Below are positions 13,656-27,657 of a DNA stretch of 64,000 bases, in pieces. The DNA comes from Solea solea. Taxonomy: Eukaryota; Chordata; Actinopteri; Pleuronectiformes; Soleidae. Under the pieces are notes generated by a model, which had not been told where the DNA came from, did not search any database, and saw only the letters and a program-made list of their open reading frames with translations. The first letter of the stretch is position 1. Each line of letters begins with the position of its first letter. Position numbers and translations under genes: made by a program. The stretch lies in contig NC_081145.1 of NCBI RefSeq assembly GCF_958295425.1, positions 14,909,443 through 14,973,442 on the forward strand, in the 5' to 3' direction.

Positions 13656-16600
13656 TCACTCCTGTTCCTTCAGGAAAAACTGCAGCGCCGAGTCCCACTG
13701 GTCACGTGGAAAGCGGTAGGACATCTCGTTGTAATCGTGCAGCTGGGAAACTTCAAAAGACAAAAAAAAAAAAAGAAACAAAAAAAGGACATTTAGATTA
13801 TACCGTGTTGGATACAAACATGTAAAACAGGGAAAAACCTGAATTAAAAAATAATACTGGAATAGACTGGAAAAATGACATGTCAAAAGTATCTCTCTTT
13901 ATGATTCAGCATGTTTTTAAAAAGTTATTAAAATCACATGAAATCGATACAATCAATCAGATTTATTTGATTAATTCAACAGAAAATCCTACCTGTTTGC
14001 TTTGTTTTGTTGTCGGATATTTTCTCATCTGTAGCACAGTCCTAAGAACATTAATGATAAAAATTGAATTAAACAAAAATAAATAGTTACAAAACTTATG
14101 CCAGCACTAACAGGACACTGCATTTACTTGTGGTGCCGAGTACAATTTGATTCGTCTAAGTCAAGATTAGCTCTCAGGAAAAAAACAAAAGTTAAATTTG
14201 AAATTTTAAACCTGCATTTAACGTTAATTAAAATCGCTCACAAATCAGAACTAAAGATTTTCAGTGTAATGACTGATTTAGGAGCCTTCCCTCTCAGGAA
14301 TGCCGTCGAGGTGAATTCAACAATGAGGGTGGTGGAGCAGGACGCCATGCTTTACTGCTTTGTTTGAAAGAAATGACAATAGCTTGTCTCCCTGTGAATG
14401 GAAGTTAATCCGTGTCTAAACAGTGGTGGTGGTTGCGGAGCGGCGAGGGGCCGTGTTGTTGGAGGAAGATGAAGGAGACAAACTATTTACTGGGGGGGGC
14501 GGGTGAAGAAGCACTTGCAGGTAAATCCACTGTGAAGGAAGCTGTTTATGTTTGTAAAGACCTGTTACAGATTCACCCGCGCACCAGAGGAACAATTGTT
14601 TATCAGGTGTCACAGAGCTTTATTTAGAGGCATTCAATTCTTATGATGCATGAATCTAAATGACATTTTTTAACAGTCGCCATGAAAGCGTCACATTAAG
14701 GCCTGTGCTCCTAAAAATACTTTGTTATATGCATTCACATGGGGTTTACCTGAATGAATGTAGCCAGCAGCACGCAGCTCATCTCCTGCTGCAGGATGAC
14801 CTTGTTCTGAGAGTTGTTGTAGCACGCGGCGATGAGGGAGGGGAAGAGCACTTTGACAAGGTGCCGCTGGCTGAAGTACGGGAAGGGCAGCTGACACAGT
14901 TTCTGCAGCACGCTGGGCTGGCGGCCAGACTGCACTATCACCTGGAACACACAAGAAGCAGAGCCAGTCAGTCACTAAGCCAGTCAAGTGGCCAGTCAGT
15001 GGCACTGCGAGTTGTAAATCACTATCTCAGGCCCCTCCCACATGTAAATCTGCCACTAAAACAACAAACAGAAAGCCATTAGGAGTAGACCTGGAGGGCA
15101 CAGCCTCCCACTACACAATTACAGGCTATAAAACACAGTGATGGGACAGTTTTTTTTTTCTTTCTGCCTTTGTACCAACAGCAATGGCGGAGCTGCTGTA
15201 ACATAAGGAGAAAAAAGTTGAGCTAATGTCATTATCAGTGGTTTAAAACTTCACTTTCAAGTTTTTCATTAAGCTTTTCAAGCAACACTCGGTTGTCGCA
15301 GAGGCAGAGCAGGAGTGAAGCTCAGGTTGAGAGGGCATTCGTAGTGTGACAGGGGCACAGATGGGGGGGGGGGGGGGGGGGGGGGGGATGTGGCCACCCC
15401 CACTTTAAGAAATGAGCAATACCATTACTGGTATTCTCACTCGACTGACATCCTGCTCTCAATCACAGCCCATCAATCACAAGCCATCACATCCGGGCCA
15501 CCATTATTAAAACCACATCACTCCCAGCCTTGTTTGATTAGAAAGGGGACTGCTGCGAGAGAAGGGGTCATCTCTCCTGAGCAATGGAGAACCAAAACCC
15601 CAGATCACATGTTGCTTTACAGGTAAAGACTACAAGCCTGGAATCTTAGTGCCAATAAAAAAACCAGGAGGGCAAGGTGAGGTCCCCAAGTCATGGCGAC
15701 ATAAATTCACAAAATTTTAAAAACATGCTCTCTAATACTTTCCCATTGGGTTCTCCTTTGATAGTGCATTCCAAGTTTGATCAGCCGGATAAACAAAGCA
15801 ATAATTCTTTGCTTTTATCAGTTCAAGGTGAAGCCTCTCGGAGCTGCTGCCCTCTACAGCGCCGTTCAAAAGGGACACAATCGTTAAAAGAATCGACGTA
15901 GCACCTATTTATAATACCACTTCAATGATGATAACAATAATAATAATAATACTACCACGTACACTTTTGTTTATAAGACAAATTCTCTGCATTTGTCAAC
16001 CTGATGCAGTGAATATGGGGTATGTGTGACAAAAGGAAAGCTCTAGCTATTTTCAAAGTAGAGCGGCTTATTTTCAGTGCATGTGTTTTTTTTGTGCAAA
16101 TTTTCACGTTACTTCCCATCCTGTGATATCATACTTATCTCGTCTGTCGCAACCCTGCCCAGAAGAAGAAGAACTGGTGATGGGGGGGGGGGCGGCGGGT
16201 GTTAGTGGTCATAAATTTATAAATTTATGAAGCTGAACTGATTAGAGAGCCAAAAATCCTGATTCTGCAAAAGCTTAAGAGTCGTTCTTGTGTTTTAATG
16301 CAGAACATTAACGGTTCAGGTGTCATAATTTAAACACTATAGCCAGTGTTGGATGAGGGGATCCAACCTACAAATAAATCACCAGCCATCTCATAATCCT
16401 CTCTATGAACAGTTCCATCTCCGGCTGCCTAAACAAGTTGTCCACTTACAAGTGCCTGACGCATGAAGGACATAAGAGCCTGGTGGTAACAAAGACCAAG
16501 AGTCCCACGCCAACTTTCCACACCTCTACTAGGTGAACAGAAACACCAGAGCCTGAAACTAGAGATTATGGCGGAGCGCTATTTCTCCCATTCCAGCTGA

Positions 16601-19600
16601 AGTATCTTGCAGTTCAAAGCCTGACATCATAAAACTAACAACAAGCATCTGAACTCGTACATCTGGCGCAGGTATAGCGCAGGTCCTGTAAAAACTCAAG
16701 TGTCTCAACTGCTCTGCTCTTTCTTAAGTTCACAGATCTGGCTTTTTTTAAACCGCTCCGAGTTTTATGATGCTTACATTACATAACATCCTCACTGTCC
16801 ACAATTACAACAAAGAGTGTGCAAAGTTTATGTCCTGAAACGAAAACAAATCCCTGGGAAAACCCAGCGTCCACGTAGGAAACAAGTAGAAAGTTAAAGC
16901 GGACTTAAGTGCAGAAAGGAGAAGGGTTACTCACTCTCATTAGCTAGTACGCATGCGGATTAAGTGCTGCCCGGATTAGCCAAAGAAATTAGAATTACTG
17001 CACAAGTCTAATTATATATATATTGTCTTGACAGCTCAGGAAGAACCAGCATCACAGCAGAGCCAGACACTCCATCCGTCTAGAATACAAACCAGGTCCA
17101 TCCCAGTAGAAGTGCCTGACTGATAAGACAAACAGAACGACAGGCCCCACAAAGCAAAGTTGGTCAAATAACAGTTTAGTGCCTCTTTACAACGTTTACA
17201 ACCTGATTTATTGAGACGTGCACGGGGAGATGTGTAAACTGCCTTTGGACGACTGGATTCCACGGAAACAGACATTGACTTAGGCGCTCCAACTTGACTT
17301 TTTAAAAAGGTACCCGCCAGCCGTCTTTAAACACCAATAAAAACCCGCTGTTTACACAATAAAGCTCAATTACTCTTGATTTATCTCCGTGAGCCGACAC
17401 TGTCATTCCATCTCTGATCATGCTGCAGATAATTCTGCCCTCAATCTAACCTGACACCCGTTGCGGACAAACGGTAACATCTCACTGAAAGGTCTGCATG
17501 GATACAAGCGTCCTCAGCTTCAGTTTGAGTGTGTTGGACCTGAATTAACCCTTGAAGCAGAGTGTAGATCATCTACCAAGCGAACAATCAAGCCCACTCC
17601 TGTCAGTCAGCATAGAGTGGGCCTGTCTGTGTCTCTCTACTTCTGTTTACTCTGCTGGGTGATACAGAGTGTGCATTCCCCAACGCTGGCTCCCTATGGT
17701 CTGCATGAGCTGCACTTACCCTGCAGGCAGTGAGCGCTTGGTTGTCTCGGATGTAATGGACTGCTGAAGGGAGCGTTTCAACATCAGGTTAACAAGGAAT
17801 TACAGGCCTAAAGCTCGACTCGGGCCTGCAGGGCGGAGGAAACGCCCTCGTCGAGAAGGGGAAGAAGAAGAATGACCTCCGCAGATAAGGCTGAGCTCTG
17901 GAGACGTGTGTGGGATGTTCAGCCTATAGACAAAGCTTACTGGTATAAAGAAAAGTGTGAAAAACAATCTGGGAAGTCTGGGAATACCAGGAGAGTGTGT
18001 GTGTGTGTGTGTCACTCACTCAGCTGGCGTGTGTGTGGGCATTTGACACACTCATAGGAAATTACATCTCAACATTTTCACACATTGAAATTGCCTGAAT
18101 CATGCGAGTCAAGATGTCAGCAGTCTGAAATTACACTTCCATCAGTTGAAAGATTTACCAGATCATCACTGTGCAAGAACAACAAATGAATCAGTGTCTT
18201 TTGAAGACAAGGAGATTACTGGAACACGTCTCTTCAAAGAATAAGATGCTGCTAAACGTCAGTCACAGGGTAAGGGTGCATTTGTTCTGCTTTATTTTGT
18301 GAAAATGTCTCGACTGGTGCAGCCAACGCACAACAAAACGTATGGCTCAGTGGCCCCCATGAGCAGAAACACTTGAAAACACACACAAGCCTACATGTGT
18401 CACACTCCCAGTGGCTTTTTGTGTCACAAGGTGAATTATTCATGCCCCCCCAGAGCAGAGGGAATATATCACTACATATGGTGCTGCTTCAAAGTTCTAC
18501 TTTTATACACACACGCGCACACACACACACACATGCGCGAGCACGCACACATATATGTGTAACATAAAAGCCGCAGTGCCGACTGTGAATCAGCAGTCTC
18601 ACGACTGCAAGAGGGCTCGGGTCGGGCGGCTTTTTTGTTCTGCCAATGCTTACATTAAGTCTCGAAAAGCTCAAGCTGCTCTAAATATTCTTCTTAACGC
18701 CGTCCATCTTGGTGCAGAAGTGAATGCATGCATTCCAGGAAGTGGACCACTGGCAAAGATCAACTCTGTGTGGAGGTTGTGTAGGATCTAGTTTCCTGAC
18801 AATGTAGACTCAAATATGATTTTTCTTCCCCCCCCCTCCCTCCCCGTCTAAATTAAATTCTAAAACCAAGAAGCAAGGTAAGTGATTTTTTTTTTGGTGC
18901 CTTTTCTCTAAACATTCGTCTTGGCACGGCAGTGCTCAGGCTGTGGAGGAATGACAGATTTTGCATCAAATTAGCAACAAGCAAATATTTTAGTCCACCA
19001 TCGGGCGCTGTGGGTGTACAGAGACGTATCATATGTCATCCATGTAATTTAATAATCAGGCTTCATTTAATTATTCAATGTAATATGCAAATTGGACCCA
19101 CAATGACCAACAAATGCTAATTCTGTACAACGTAATTAAATTGGATAGGAGCACAGAGGGGGACTTAAGTGCCAAAGACTAGAGGAAGAACCTTTAATTT
19201 GAAGGGGACAAACAAAAAAAAAATCCAGCAAATTAGAATAAGTAATCAGTCCATTAATTAATGTGATAGAGGTCGACTGCGACGGTGCAGATTTAAACAA
19301 TGTAACAGAGGTTTGTGAATGAAGCTGTGGCTGCTGCCTGTGTGGGTCAGGTTTAACATAATCAAAGCCCAGCCAACTGTAGCATGGCTAATCAGGGGCC
19401 CGGTAGTCGGGCCATGCATGACAGCCAATTACACAGCAGCCAGGTCTGCTCCATCACATCGCGCTCACTTCAATTGAGCCTCCTCTGTCGTTTGTACACT
19501 GCGGCCGGCATGCGGCCCTGCTTTACCATGGAGGAACAATGGGTCACTCTGTGGGACAAAAGACGACACAGGGACCAGAAGCAAAGGAAGGTGCCACGAC

Positions 19601-22600
19601 ATGAATCTTTGAACAGGTGCTTTTTGTTACAATTACAAAACTACACCCCTTTTCTGACAAATAATACATGAGCATAACACAAGTAAGGTGATACGAGCCG
19701 GCCTTGTTGATACAACAGACACCTTTTTCATAATACAATGCAATTGAATGCAGCTCACAATCAGCAAAGTGACAACAACGGTAGCAATTACTGGACTGTG
19801 TCAAACTGGACTGAAATGACATTATGTGATCGTTCCATAGAGTATTTTCCATCTCAGCCTCTGAAAATATATGGGTTTTCAGAAGCTGTTCCTGGTTGTA
19901 TGATAATGAATTTAATATTCTTTGAATTTGGATCATTAGAATGAGAAAACATTCTAATGTTTTTTTATGGAAGATTTTAAATATAATTTATATGACAAAA
20001 TGTTGAAAAAGGAATATTTGCAGCCAAGTTATTTATCAAGATGTATAATTTCTGTTATTTATTTATTTTTTTTAACAGTTAACCGCCATACAACACGACT
20101 GTCATAAATGAAATCCTAAACCTCTTACACATACGCACACACACACTCACAAAAAAAAAATCTATATTTTGGTGTTTACCAAATGGAAAATAAAGGTTTT
20201 TTGTTATGCAGTCATAGCAGGTTCAGGTTTGGTTTACCTGGTTGCCAGGGTGGTTGACGGTGAAGAATCCCACGCAGGTGATGACTGCATGTAGCAGCTC
20301 TTCAGAGGAATGCTGAGAGCAGTACCAGAGCAGGGAGCTGACAATGTGGCGGAAAGCTAAAGAAAGGCCCTCAGCTCCTAGAATGGACTGGCAAGCCACA
20401 GACAAAGCATATTAGTGCGTTTCACAGTAAAAACGAACCATAAATTGTCTACGATTGTAATTACAAAGAGCTGAATACCATGCTAATATAAAGCAATAAA
20501 GGGTTTTATGTTTTGCTGGTGGGGAACATACATGGTGTATGAGTGTAAGCAATTCAAGCGCTGTTCTACCATAAAACTGCTCAGAGATGAGATACTACAA
20601 GCAGCTCAGAGACAGTGTTTATTAAACACGTCAGTGTGACAAAGCACCGTAAGATCAAATGGTACCACTGGGAAGTTTGGGTGTGTTCTAAGTGTCACAT
20701 CCGTAAACACCTGAGAAGCTACACGTGGTGGTCAAGCATGGAAATGACCTCACATAATCCTCACTGAGCTACAAGCATTTAAGCAGCTGTTAAACTGAAA
20801 AAGTGAAGTGTTATTTAACAATTAATATATTAAAAAAAAGTCATATTACAGAAAAAAAAAGAGAAACAGGAAAAACGCTAAGGATGTACGGACAACACTA
20901 ATGTTAATTTTGAGGTCGTTGTATATTTTGTCAACATGGAAAACAATTATGTCCCTGTAAAAATGATCTGCTAAACATATTATTAGGAGCTGGTGTGGCA
21001 AAAGAAGAGAAAAATAAATGGCTTGAATTCTGCTTGTCCATCCACTACAATGAGTTTTAGTCTGCGCTGTTGGGTAAAGTGAAATACAAGGTGATTACAA
21101 CTCAAAGCCAAAAAAACTAAAATCAACCCCAAAAAAAAAGTTATTTAAAATGTTCATAAAACCTCTGCCGTGGAACTCTTTCATTCGCAGCTGTTTTGAG
21201 TTGCCCGAGTGTGGCAGGTCAGCGAGAGGGAACCGCTTCAAAGTAATAACCGCAAGACATTAAAATAATTAACGTTTGTTCTTGTGCCTCTCTGTCTATG
21301 TGATGACTTAACACAGTGAAGCTGTCACCCTCTCCTTCTCACAGTGGGTAATGTACAGCCCGGCGTACAGTGCTAATCACCCGCGCTCCGTCCCAACGGC
21401 TGACCCACCAGACCTTATGACCCGGGGTCAGAGGGCACATGTGTTTATGTCCACGGGTCAGTTTTTTCCCGAGGAGAGTAACTCCTCTTCTAATTGCTCT
21501 TAACAAAGGAGCCAGCATCAATTTGATCATGTATACACATTTATTAAATCCAGGGAGGACTGTTTAAATATTTGCAGCCATTTTTACAATCGTCTGCCAT
21601 TTGTGGTAAAAGACGAGTCCCTGTAATTGCTCCTTCTACCGTCTCAGCTCAAATCGTAACCATTCACTGTGAACGGCAAAGCAGACAAAACGACTCCGCT
21701 GATTGCAAGCTTTGAAACACACACACACACACAAACAAATAGCATATATTCTGCATTTGTCATGAATACCTGGAATGCAGATATGTCGAGCAGGGCAAAA
21801 CTGTTGAGGAAGCGGATGCCTTGCAGAGCCACCTGGATGACCCCGGGGCCGTAGGGTTCCTGACTCTGGGAAGCAGACTCTGGCAAGAAGCTGTGTAGCA
21901 GGATACAATACAGAGTGTGCACCACTCCCACCAGGTCTGTGGACTGCAACAAGGGCGTCAGTCCAGTCGGGTCCTGATGTTTATTGTCAAATACGTAGGG
22001 AGCTCTGGAGAGTAAGATGGCGGACATGATTTGTCAGCAAAACAAAGAAAATAAAAACAAAAATTCAATAAAGCACACACACACACACACACAATGCTAT
22101 GGCAGTAGGAGCAGCATTAGTGTTTTCATTATGTGCCTTTCTGCTGTTGTTGCTCCTTCACTGTTATCTAGAGGCTAAGGAAGGACACAAAAAACAGTCT
22201 GAACTTCAGCAGCTTCTGGATTTATTCACCAGTCAAGACCTTAGAGATAATGGGAAAGTTATCTCCCATATATACGGGATACTATGCCGTTAGCACTGCT
22301 GTATATCCTGACTCCACTGAGTGCTGCGGGTGGACGAGTACCAAGTATAAAATCTGTTGCTCATTGACGTGCTGGATCACAGCTGCTCTTTATGTTCATT
22401 TTCTGCTCTTTGTGTGCTTCGCTTTAACGTATGGAACGACTGTTCTTTGTGTTGTAAGGAGCTTCCAGTACATCTCACTTGTTAATGTAAATGCCTTGGA
22501 TTAGCCACTGCAAGCCAGTTAGTTTGCAGATGAAGAGTGGAGCCGTCAAAATAGTCTCTTCCGCTCCCGCTCCAGCAACAGTAAACATAGTAACGCCATG

Positions 22601-25600
22601 ACGTTAAGTTCAGAGGCTCAGCGCTGGCAGATTGAACTGAGCTCGTCTGGCAGGGTGCAGAGAGCCTTGGCACATTAAATCAAAGCCCACATGAGAGGAT
22701 TCAAGGATAAAAAGGTGCTTGCCTCACTGGAACAACAAGCGACCCAATTGGTTAAAGGGATTGGTAACATCATCCTTTCATTGTAAATGACATTTAATAA
22801 CAAAGCCGAGGATAATGCTGGTTTAAGAAGAGGAGGTACAGGCTCGACAGTACAGAGACTAGGCATTTAAGTCAAAGATCTAACCAATGTGTCTAACCAA
22901 TGAGGGACTTAAAAACATTCAGAATTGTTGTTTGAAAATTAAAAAAACAAACAAGATGCTACAACTTGCCAATCATTTTGTAAAAATACTTATTGATATT
23001 AGATTTTCTTGGAAATTATAAAACAATAACAAAGTAAGATTGTTTTTAATGTTATACCACCTAAAAAAAAAAATAGATGAAAGATCAGAGAAAATGTAAT
23101 TAATTAATAATTCAATCATTCTATTGGGTCTTTTGGGTCACGGTGTAGACACCTCCAGTTGAGAACACTGGGGCTACAGACTGATGAGTCAAGACTAACT
23201 GCACCAGCACCAGCTATGATTTAGAATAGAGGGCGTGTGACCTCTGGGTAGAAGCTACAGTGCATGCCGATACTTGATGGTAGCCAACAGCCTCTGTGTG
23301 AAATATGCTGCTAGGCAAGAACACAGCCTCCTAATGCCACTATAATCCCCTGACAGAGCAACTGGCATGGCCAAAATATTCGACAAGCACATCAAGCATT
23401 CTCCTACATGACAGACAGAACGTAGCTTGTTGACCATGCTTCGACGAGACCTGCAAGACCAGACACAATGTTTTCTTTCAGATATTCAGTGACAAACGGT
23501 GACTGGTCATTGCTACCTTGCAGCTGGCACAATACAGAAGCTCAGTGGTTGAAAGAACGACAAGTGATGTCTTGGGAGTGATGCACTATTAAGAGGTGAG
23601 ATTGTTTCGACTGATATAACAATTAAACGCATAAAAGGTTATTCTGGTTTAACATTTGTGGTAAAACATTATACAAAAGCATATCTGGACCTGCTACCAC
23701 GGTCAACATTTATTTTTCGTTTTAGGTGAGGAATTGTGGTGCTGATGTCGCTCAGCGCGTCTGTGTGCTTAGCCTCTGTCAGCAGTGCCACTAAACCTCT
23801 CTTAGTGGAGGTCACTGAAACGCACATGGGTGGGCTCCCCCCGCACTGCAGGCTAAGGTTTATGGTGAGTGACAGGGCGCTGGGTCAAGTAGATACCTAT
23901 CTCTGTCTGCAGTAACGACAGCTTAACCAGCGAGCTGGCTGGAGGAAACGACCTGCTGGCTGATTGCAGAGGAACCAGTCTTTGTTTGAGTAACCATGAG
24001 CCTGTCTTTATGGATCCTTCAGACATTTAAGAACCGACAGTGACCGAGTCTCTGCCGTTAGATGCTTGGAGAAGGGTTTTTTGTTTGTGAAGATCAGGAG
24101 ATCACGGACGTATTTGAAGAGGTGTATAGTGTAAGACACATGCTCACCGTCCAGTTACGACAAAACAAATCTTGCACATGTGGTGCAGCAGAGCGGAGGC
24201 TTGCTGGAGAAAAGCCGACATCTTGGGGTGCTCGTCCACAGGACTTTGGACGGACAGGAAGCATCCGTACAGCTTGTCAATCAGACCAATGTTTACGACA
24301 TAGCTGTAAGACACACGGGAGAAAAAACATGCATGGATTAAATTTCCCTGAAAACTTAAAAGCAAATTTACCATGAATGAGTTCCTTTGCAAAAAGCTCA
24401 TCTCACACAGGCAAACAAAGGCCTTTACTGTGCATACTTCCACAGCACTGTAGCTGAAAGTGGATACCTCACCTGGGCCCTCCACCCCCTGCTATTACTG
24501 TGATATCTCCAATTTGTCTTTGCCAATGACAGGTCTCATGATCATGTTCCCTGTACTCTTTCAGCCACAAATCACCACTAATAGTGTCATTAGAGGGCTG
24601 TTCTGGCCCCTGTGCCAGCCCAGCTCCAGGCCCTTGACAGTCTGCTGACCTGGGCGCGTCATCTCACAGCTCCAGTGTAGCTGCACCTTCAGGCTCGGGG
24701 CCCCGACAATCTATGAAAATCTAGCGAGTGCCACAGCTGCCAATCAAAGCTTTCAAGTCACTGATATGATCTGTGCCACTGCTCCTCATTTTATCACGGT
24801 CTTGACTCTTTGCTGCCTTCACATACCTTTTTTGTTCGAGCCGTCACTCACCGGGTCCTCGCCCTCAGTAACAGGTGATTATGACAATTTTCAACTGCCA
24901 CTGCAGGTCATGTGACACTTGAACCAAGTCCCATTGTTTTGACTTGATCCTTTTCCACAGCTTTACTTGGGTTGAAAGAATCTTTCGTCACAGTGACTGC
25001 TCTCTCGAATGTCAACCGGCTTGGTGGTCGAACCTATTCCGTTTATCCTCCAACTCTGAGCATGGATTGCAAACATTAATAACAAGGAAAGGGACTAAAA
25101 GGACTGAAAGCCAAACTGAGAAACGAATAATAAGAGGGAAGGAAATGGTAAACTCCTTTCTATGTGATATATGGGCCAGTATAATGGGAGAGTGTTGCAA
25201 AAGCTAAAAATGTTTTGATCTTTTGTCCTTCCTCACTAACATATACATTATACGAGGCAGTTGAGGTAAATCTTGAGCTCGTACTTGGGATTACCAGCCT
25301 GGAGATACCATTTTTCTCAGGCCCTCCCCTGTCTCCAGGGTTACGACTGGGTCAGTGGATGAGAGTGGCGGGCCTGTGCAGCTGCTCTGTCCAGATGAAT
25401 CATAGCTTGTGGGAGGGATGGTAAAAAAAGACTGCACTCTTCCATAAGGCTTCATCAGGCTGGGCCTGCCTTTCCTCACAGCGTACATTACTGCAACACT
25501 GCCCAGACCCCTACAGCCTGTACCCACATGGCTAACTCAAACACCAGATTCAAGAGGACCTTTCAAAGCGTTGGAAGTGCTCTTTGTTTACGCTACTTTG

Positions 25601-27657
25601 TCCACCACCCCCAAGAACCGATTTTACTTGAAATGTGGCACTAAATGTGAAAAAGCACAAGCTGGAAGCATGCCAGAATACATCGTCATTCTTCCATTCT
25701 CCCAATCTAAGACACCAGTTGGACCACTTCCAAGAGATCTGAATTTCTTTTTTTGTCGGCCTATTCTTTACACGAGGCATACTGCTGAGGAAATCAGAGG
25801 TGGGTCAACTCTCAACCCAGCGAAGGGAAATGGAGGGGAGGGGAATGTACTACAAGAGGGAAAGGGTTGTGAGAGGAGAAAAAGACGTGGAGGAAGAGAA
25901 GCAGCGTGACAGTAGCACTGGAAGGAAAATACCTGATGAGGTCTTGTGTGCGGTTGTTGAAGGACTCAGTGGAAGGCTTAACCTTGTCATCTGGGGAGGG
26001 AATCTGTGTGTTTTCGCCTTGTCCGAACTCTATGAGATGTAGCCACAGGGACCCAAAGATAGTAGCCGTGGTCTGTAGCAGGCATGTTGTCAAACCCTCA
26101 AATACTTGTTTGTTCACAGTGCGCCCAAAAATGGGCTTGTCCTCATCTGGGACATAGAGCTGCAAGAAAAGAAAAACTCAAGAATTAATAAACTGGGGGG
26201 GAAACTATTGGGACAGCTTCTTTAACAAACCCTAATGCTTAAACCTCAAAGACAAAGTAACAACAGAGTAGACAGAGTACTTTAATTTCCAACATGCATA
26301 CAATTGTAATTCAATTGACACTCAGCCTTCGTTTTATCTTTCCATATAATTTTAGCTATATTCCACTTTTTAGTTTAGAATCGTTTTAATATTAAACAAC
26401 AACAATCGTAATATATTTATGGAGGCACACAAACACAGCAAGAAAGCTGGCGTAAACAAGAAAAGATGTACTCTAGTCCTTAAAAAAATGCTGTACAAGA
26501 CACTAAATTAGAGGAGCATTTTTGCCGTTTCACATTTTCAGACAAACTTCATGAGATACATGTGCAGAAGTGAAGTCTGTTTTTAAAAATATAGTGCTGC
26601 TAAGAAGTTTAAACCCATTCTCATTCGGTCTAATGGTTGGGGTGAATGCTGACAGCAAAGGTAAATCCACCGACATTCTCCACAAATCTAATTAAAAGTG
26701 GACATGCTCACATGGCAGCACTACCCCCACTGCTTTACTCTATTGCTCATGCACACACATACCAGAACATAACACAGAACATAGACATGCACACGTACAA
26801 GTAATAGTTAAATTGCAACTCATCAAAGAGGGGGGGCGTGCAGGAGCACAAGTTTGTCGAGTCCAATTCTTAATCTGCATCGCTCACTTGGACAACAGTT
26901 AGTTTGTCTCCTGCAGTGCTGTTGGATATGTCAGTCAGCAGAGCAGCTGCAGGGATATGTTTTATATAAACTGAAACATACGGGCTAACCTTTCCCTGCT
27001 CGCCCTAAGGAAATATGACTGCTTTGGATTGGAACTCGGCACTGGAGAAGGAAGCCCCAGTAGAGTTCATGTATGTACCACAACCCTGTGCCTGAGCCTT
27101 GTCCTGTCTGTGTTGTGAGTTTAGGCAGCCCCAGCGAGCCGCCACCTTTAGAAGTTTGGAGTGGGCTGATGTTTACAGTCGTTCTTAGAGAGTGCTGAAG
27201 GATACGGGCCGACATGTCGCCACAGTGCAGCCTGCCTGCCTGCCTGCCTGCCTGCCTGCGTCGTCAGTCAGGACGCATCTGTAGCAGACTAGAGCAATGG
27301 TTTGTTACCCACTAGCTTGCCTTGCTCTGTCTTTTATTAACACTACAGCAGGAACAACCGCCATCAAAGACAGGACTTTCTCTGTGATCATAGCACTGTG
27401 CACAACATGTCAAGAAAACACAGGATTTATACATTTATGTGACAGAATTCTGATTCTGACAGTACTTTACCTACAAAAACTACCTGCAGATATATATAAT
27501 AATAATTTGCTTTTGGGGGGTGCAAACACTTACTGTTAGCTGATGCATCAGCAGGTCAATGAGAAGCGCTATCTTGTTGCTAAGCAGCACATAGGCACAG
27601 TTGATGGGGCAACAGGAACACGCCAGGTAGTAGGTGTTTACAGCAGCACAGAGAGAT
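13656..27657 (-). CDS. scaper: scaper exons W-AD: helical C-terminal half and stop
   Basis: Exons 27534-27657, 25933-26159, 24148-24303, 21770-22004, 20238-20387, 14750-14941, 13993-14041 and 13656-13750 encode residues 1012-1420 plus TGA. Conserved stretches include NKIALLIDLLMHQLTLYVPD, NNRTQDLISYVVNIGLIDKL, DPTGLTPLLQSTDLVGVVH, GAEGLSLAFRHIVSSLL, VITCVGFFTVNHPGNQVIVQ, VLFPSLIAACYNN and QEMSCVLLATFIQ. The last two exons encode a variable linker and the tail YRFPRDQWDSALQFFLKEQE. The 49-nt penultimate exon is small, but its phases fit both neighbours. Confidence 0.94.

Larger units (their letters stand above)
14942..20237 (-). other. scaper 5.3-kb intron with microsatellites and a candidate regulatory stretch
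   Basis: Holds the G25 tract at 15363-15387, a shorter G-run near 16182-16191, CA-rich repeats at 18507-18557, and a repeat-poor stretch at about 18930-19480 with homeodomain and octamer motifs. No coding exon was seen. Confidence 0.6.

Noticed and set aside
22099..22293. Hydrophobic 64-codon frame resembling a signal or membrane peptide
   Set aside because: Short, next to a CA repeat in a scaper intron, with no homologue I recognise and no gene context.
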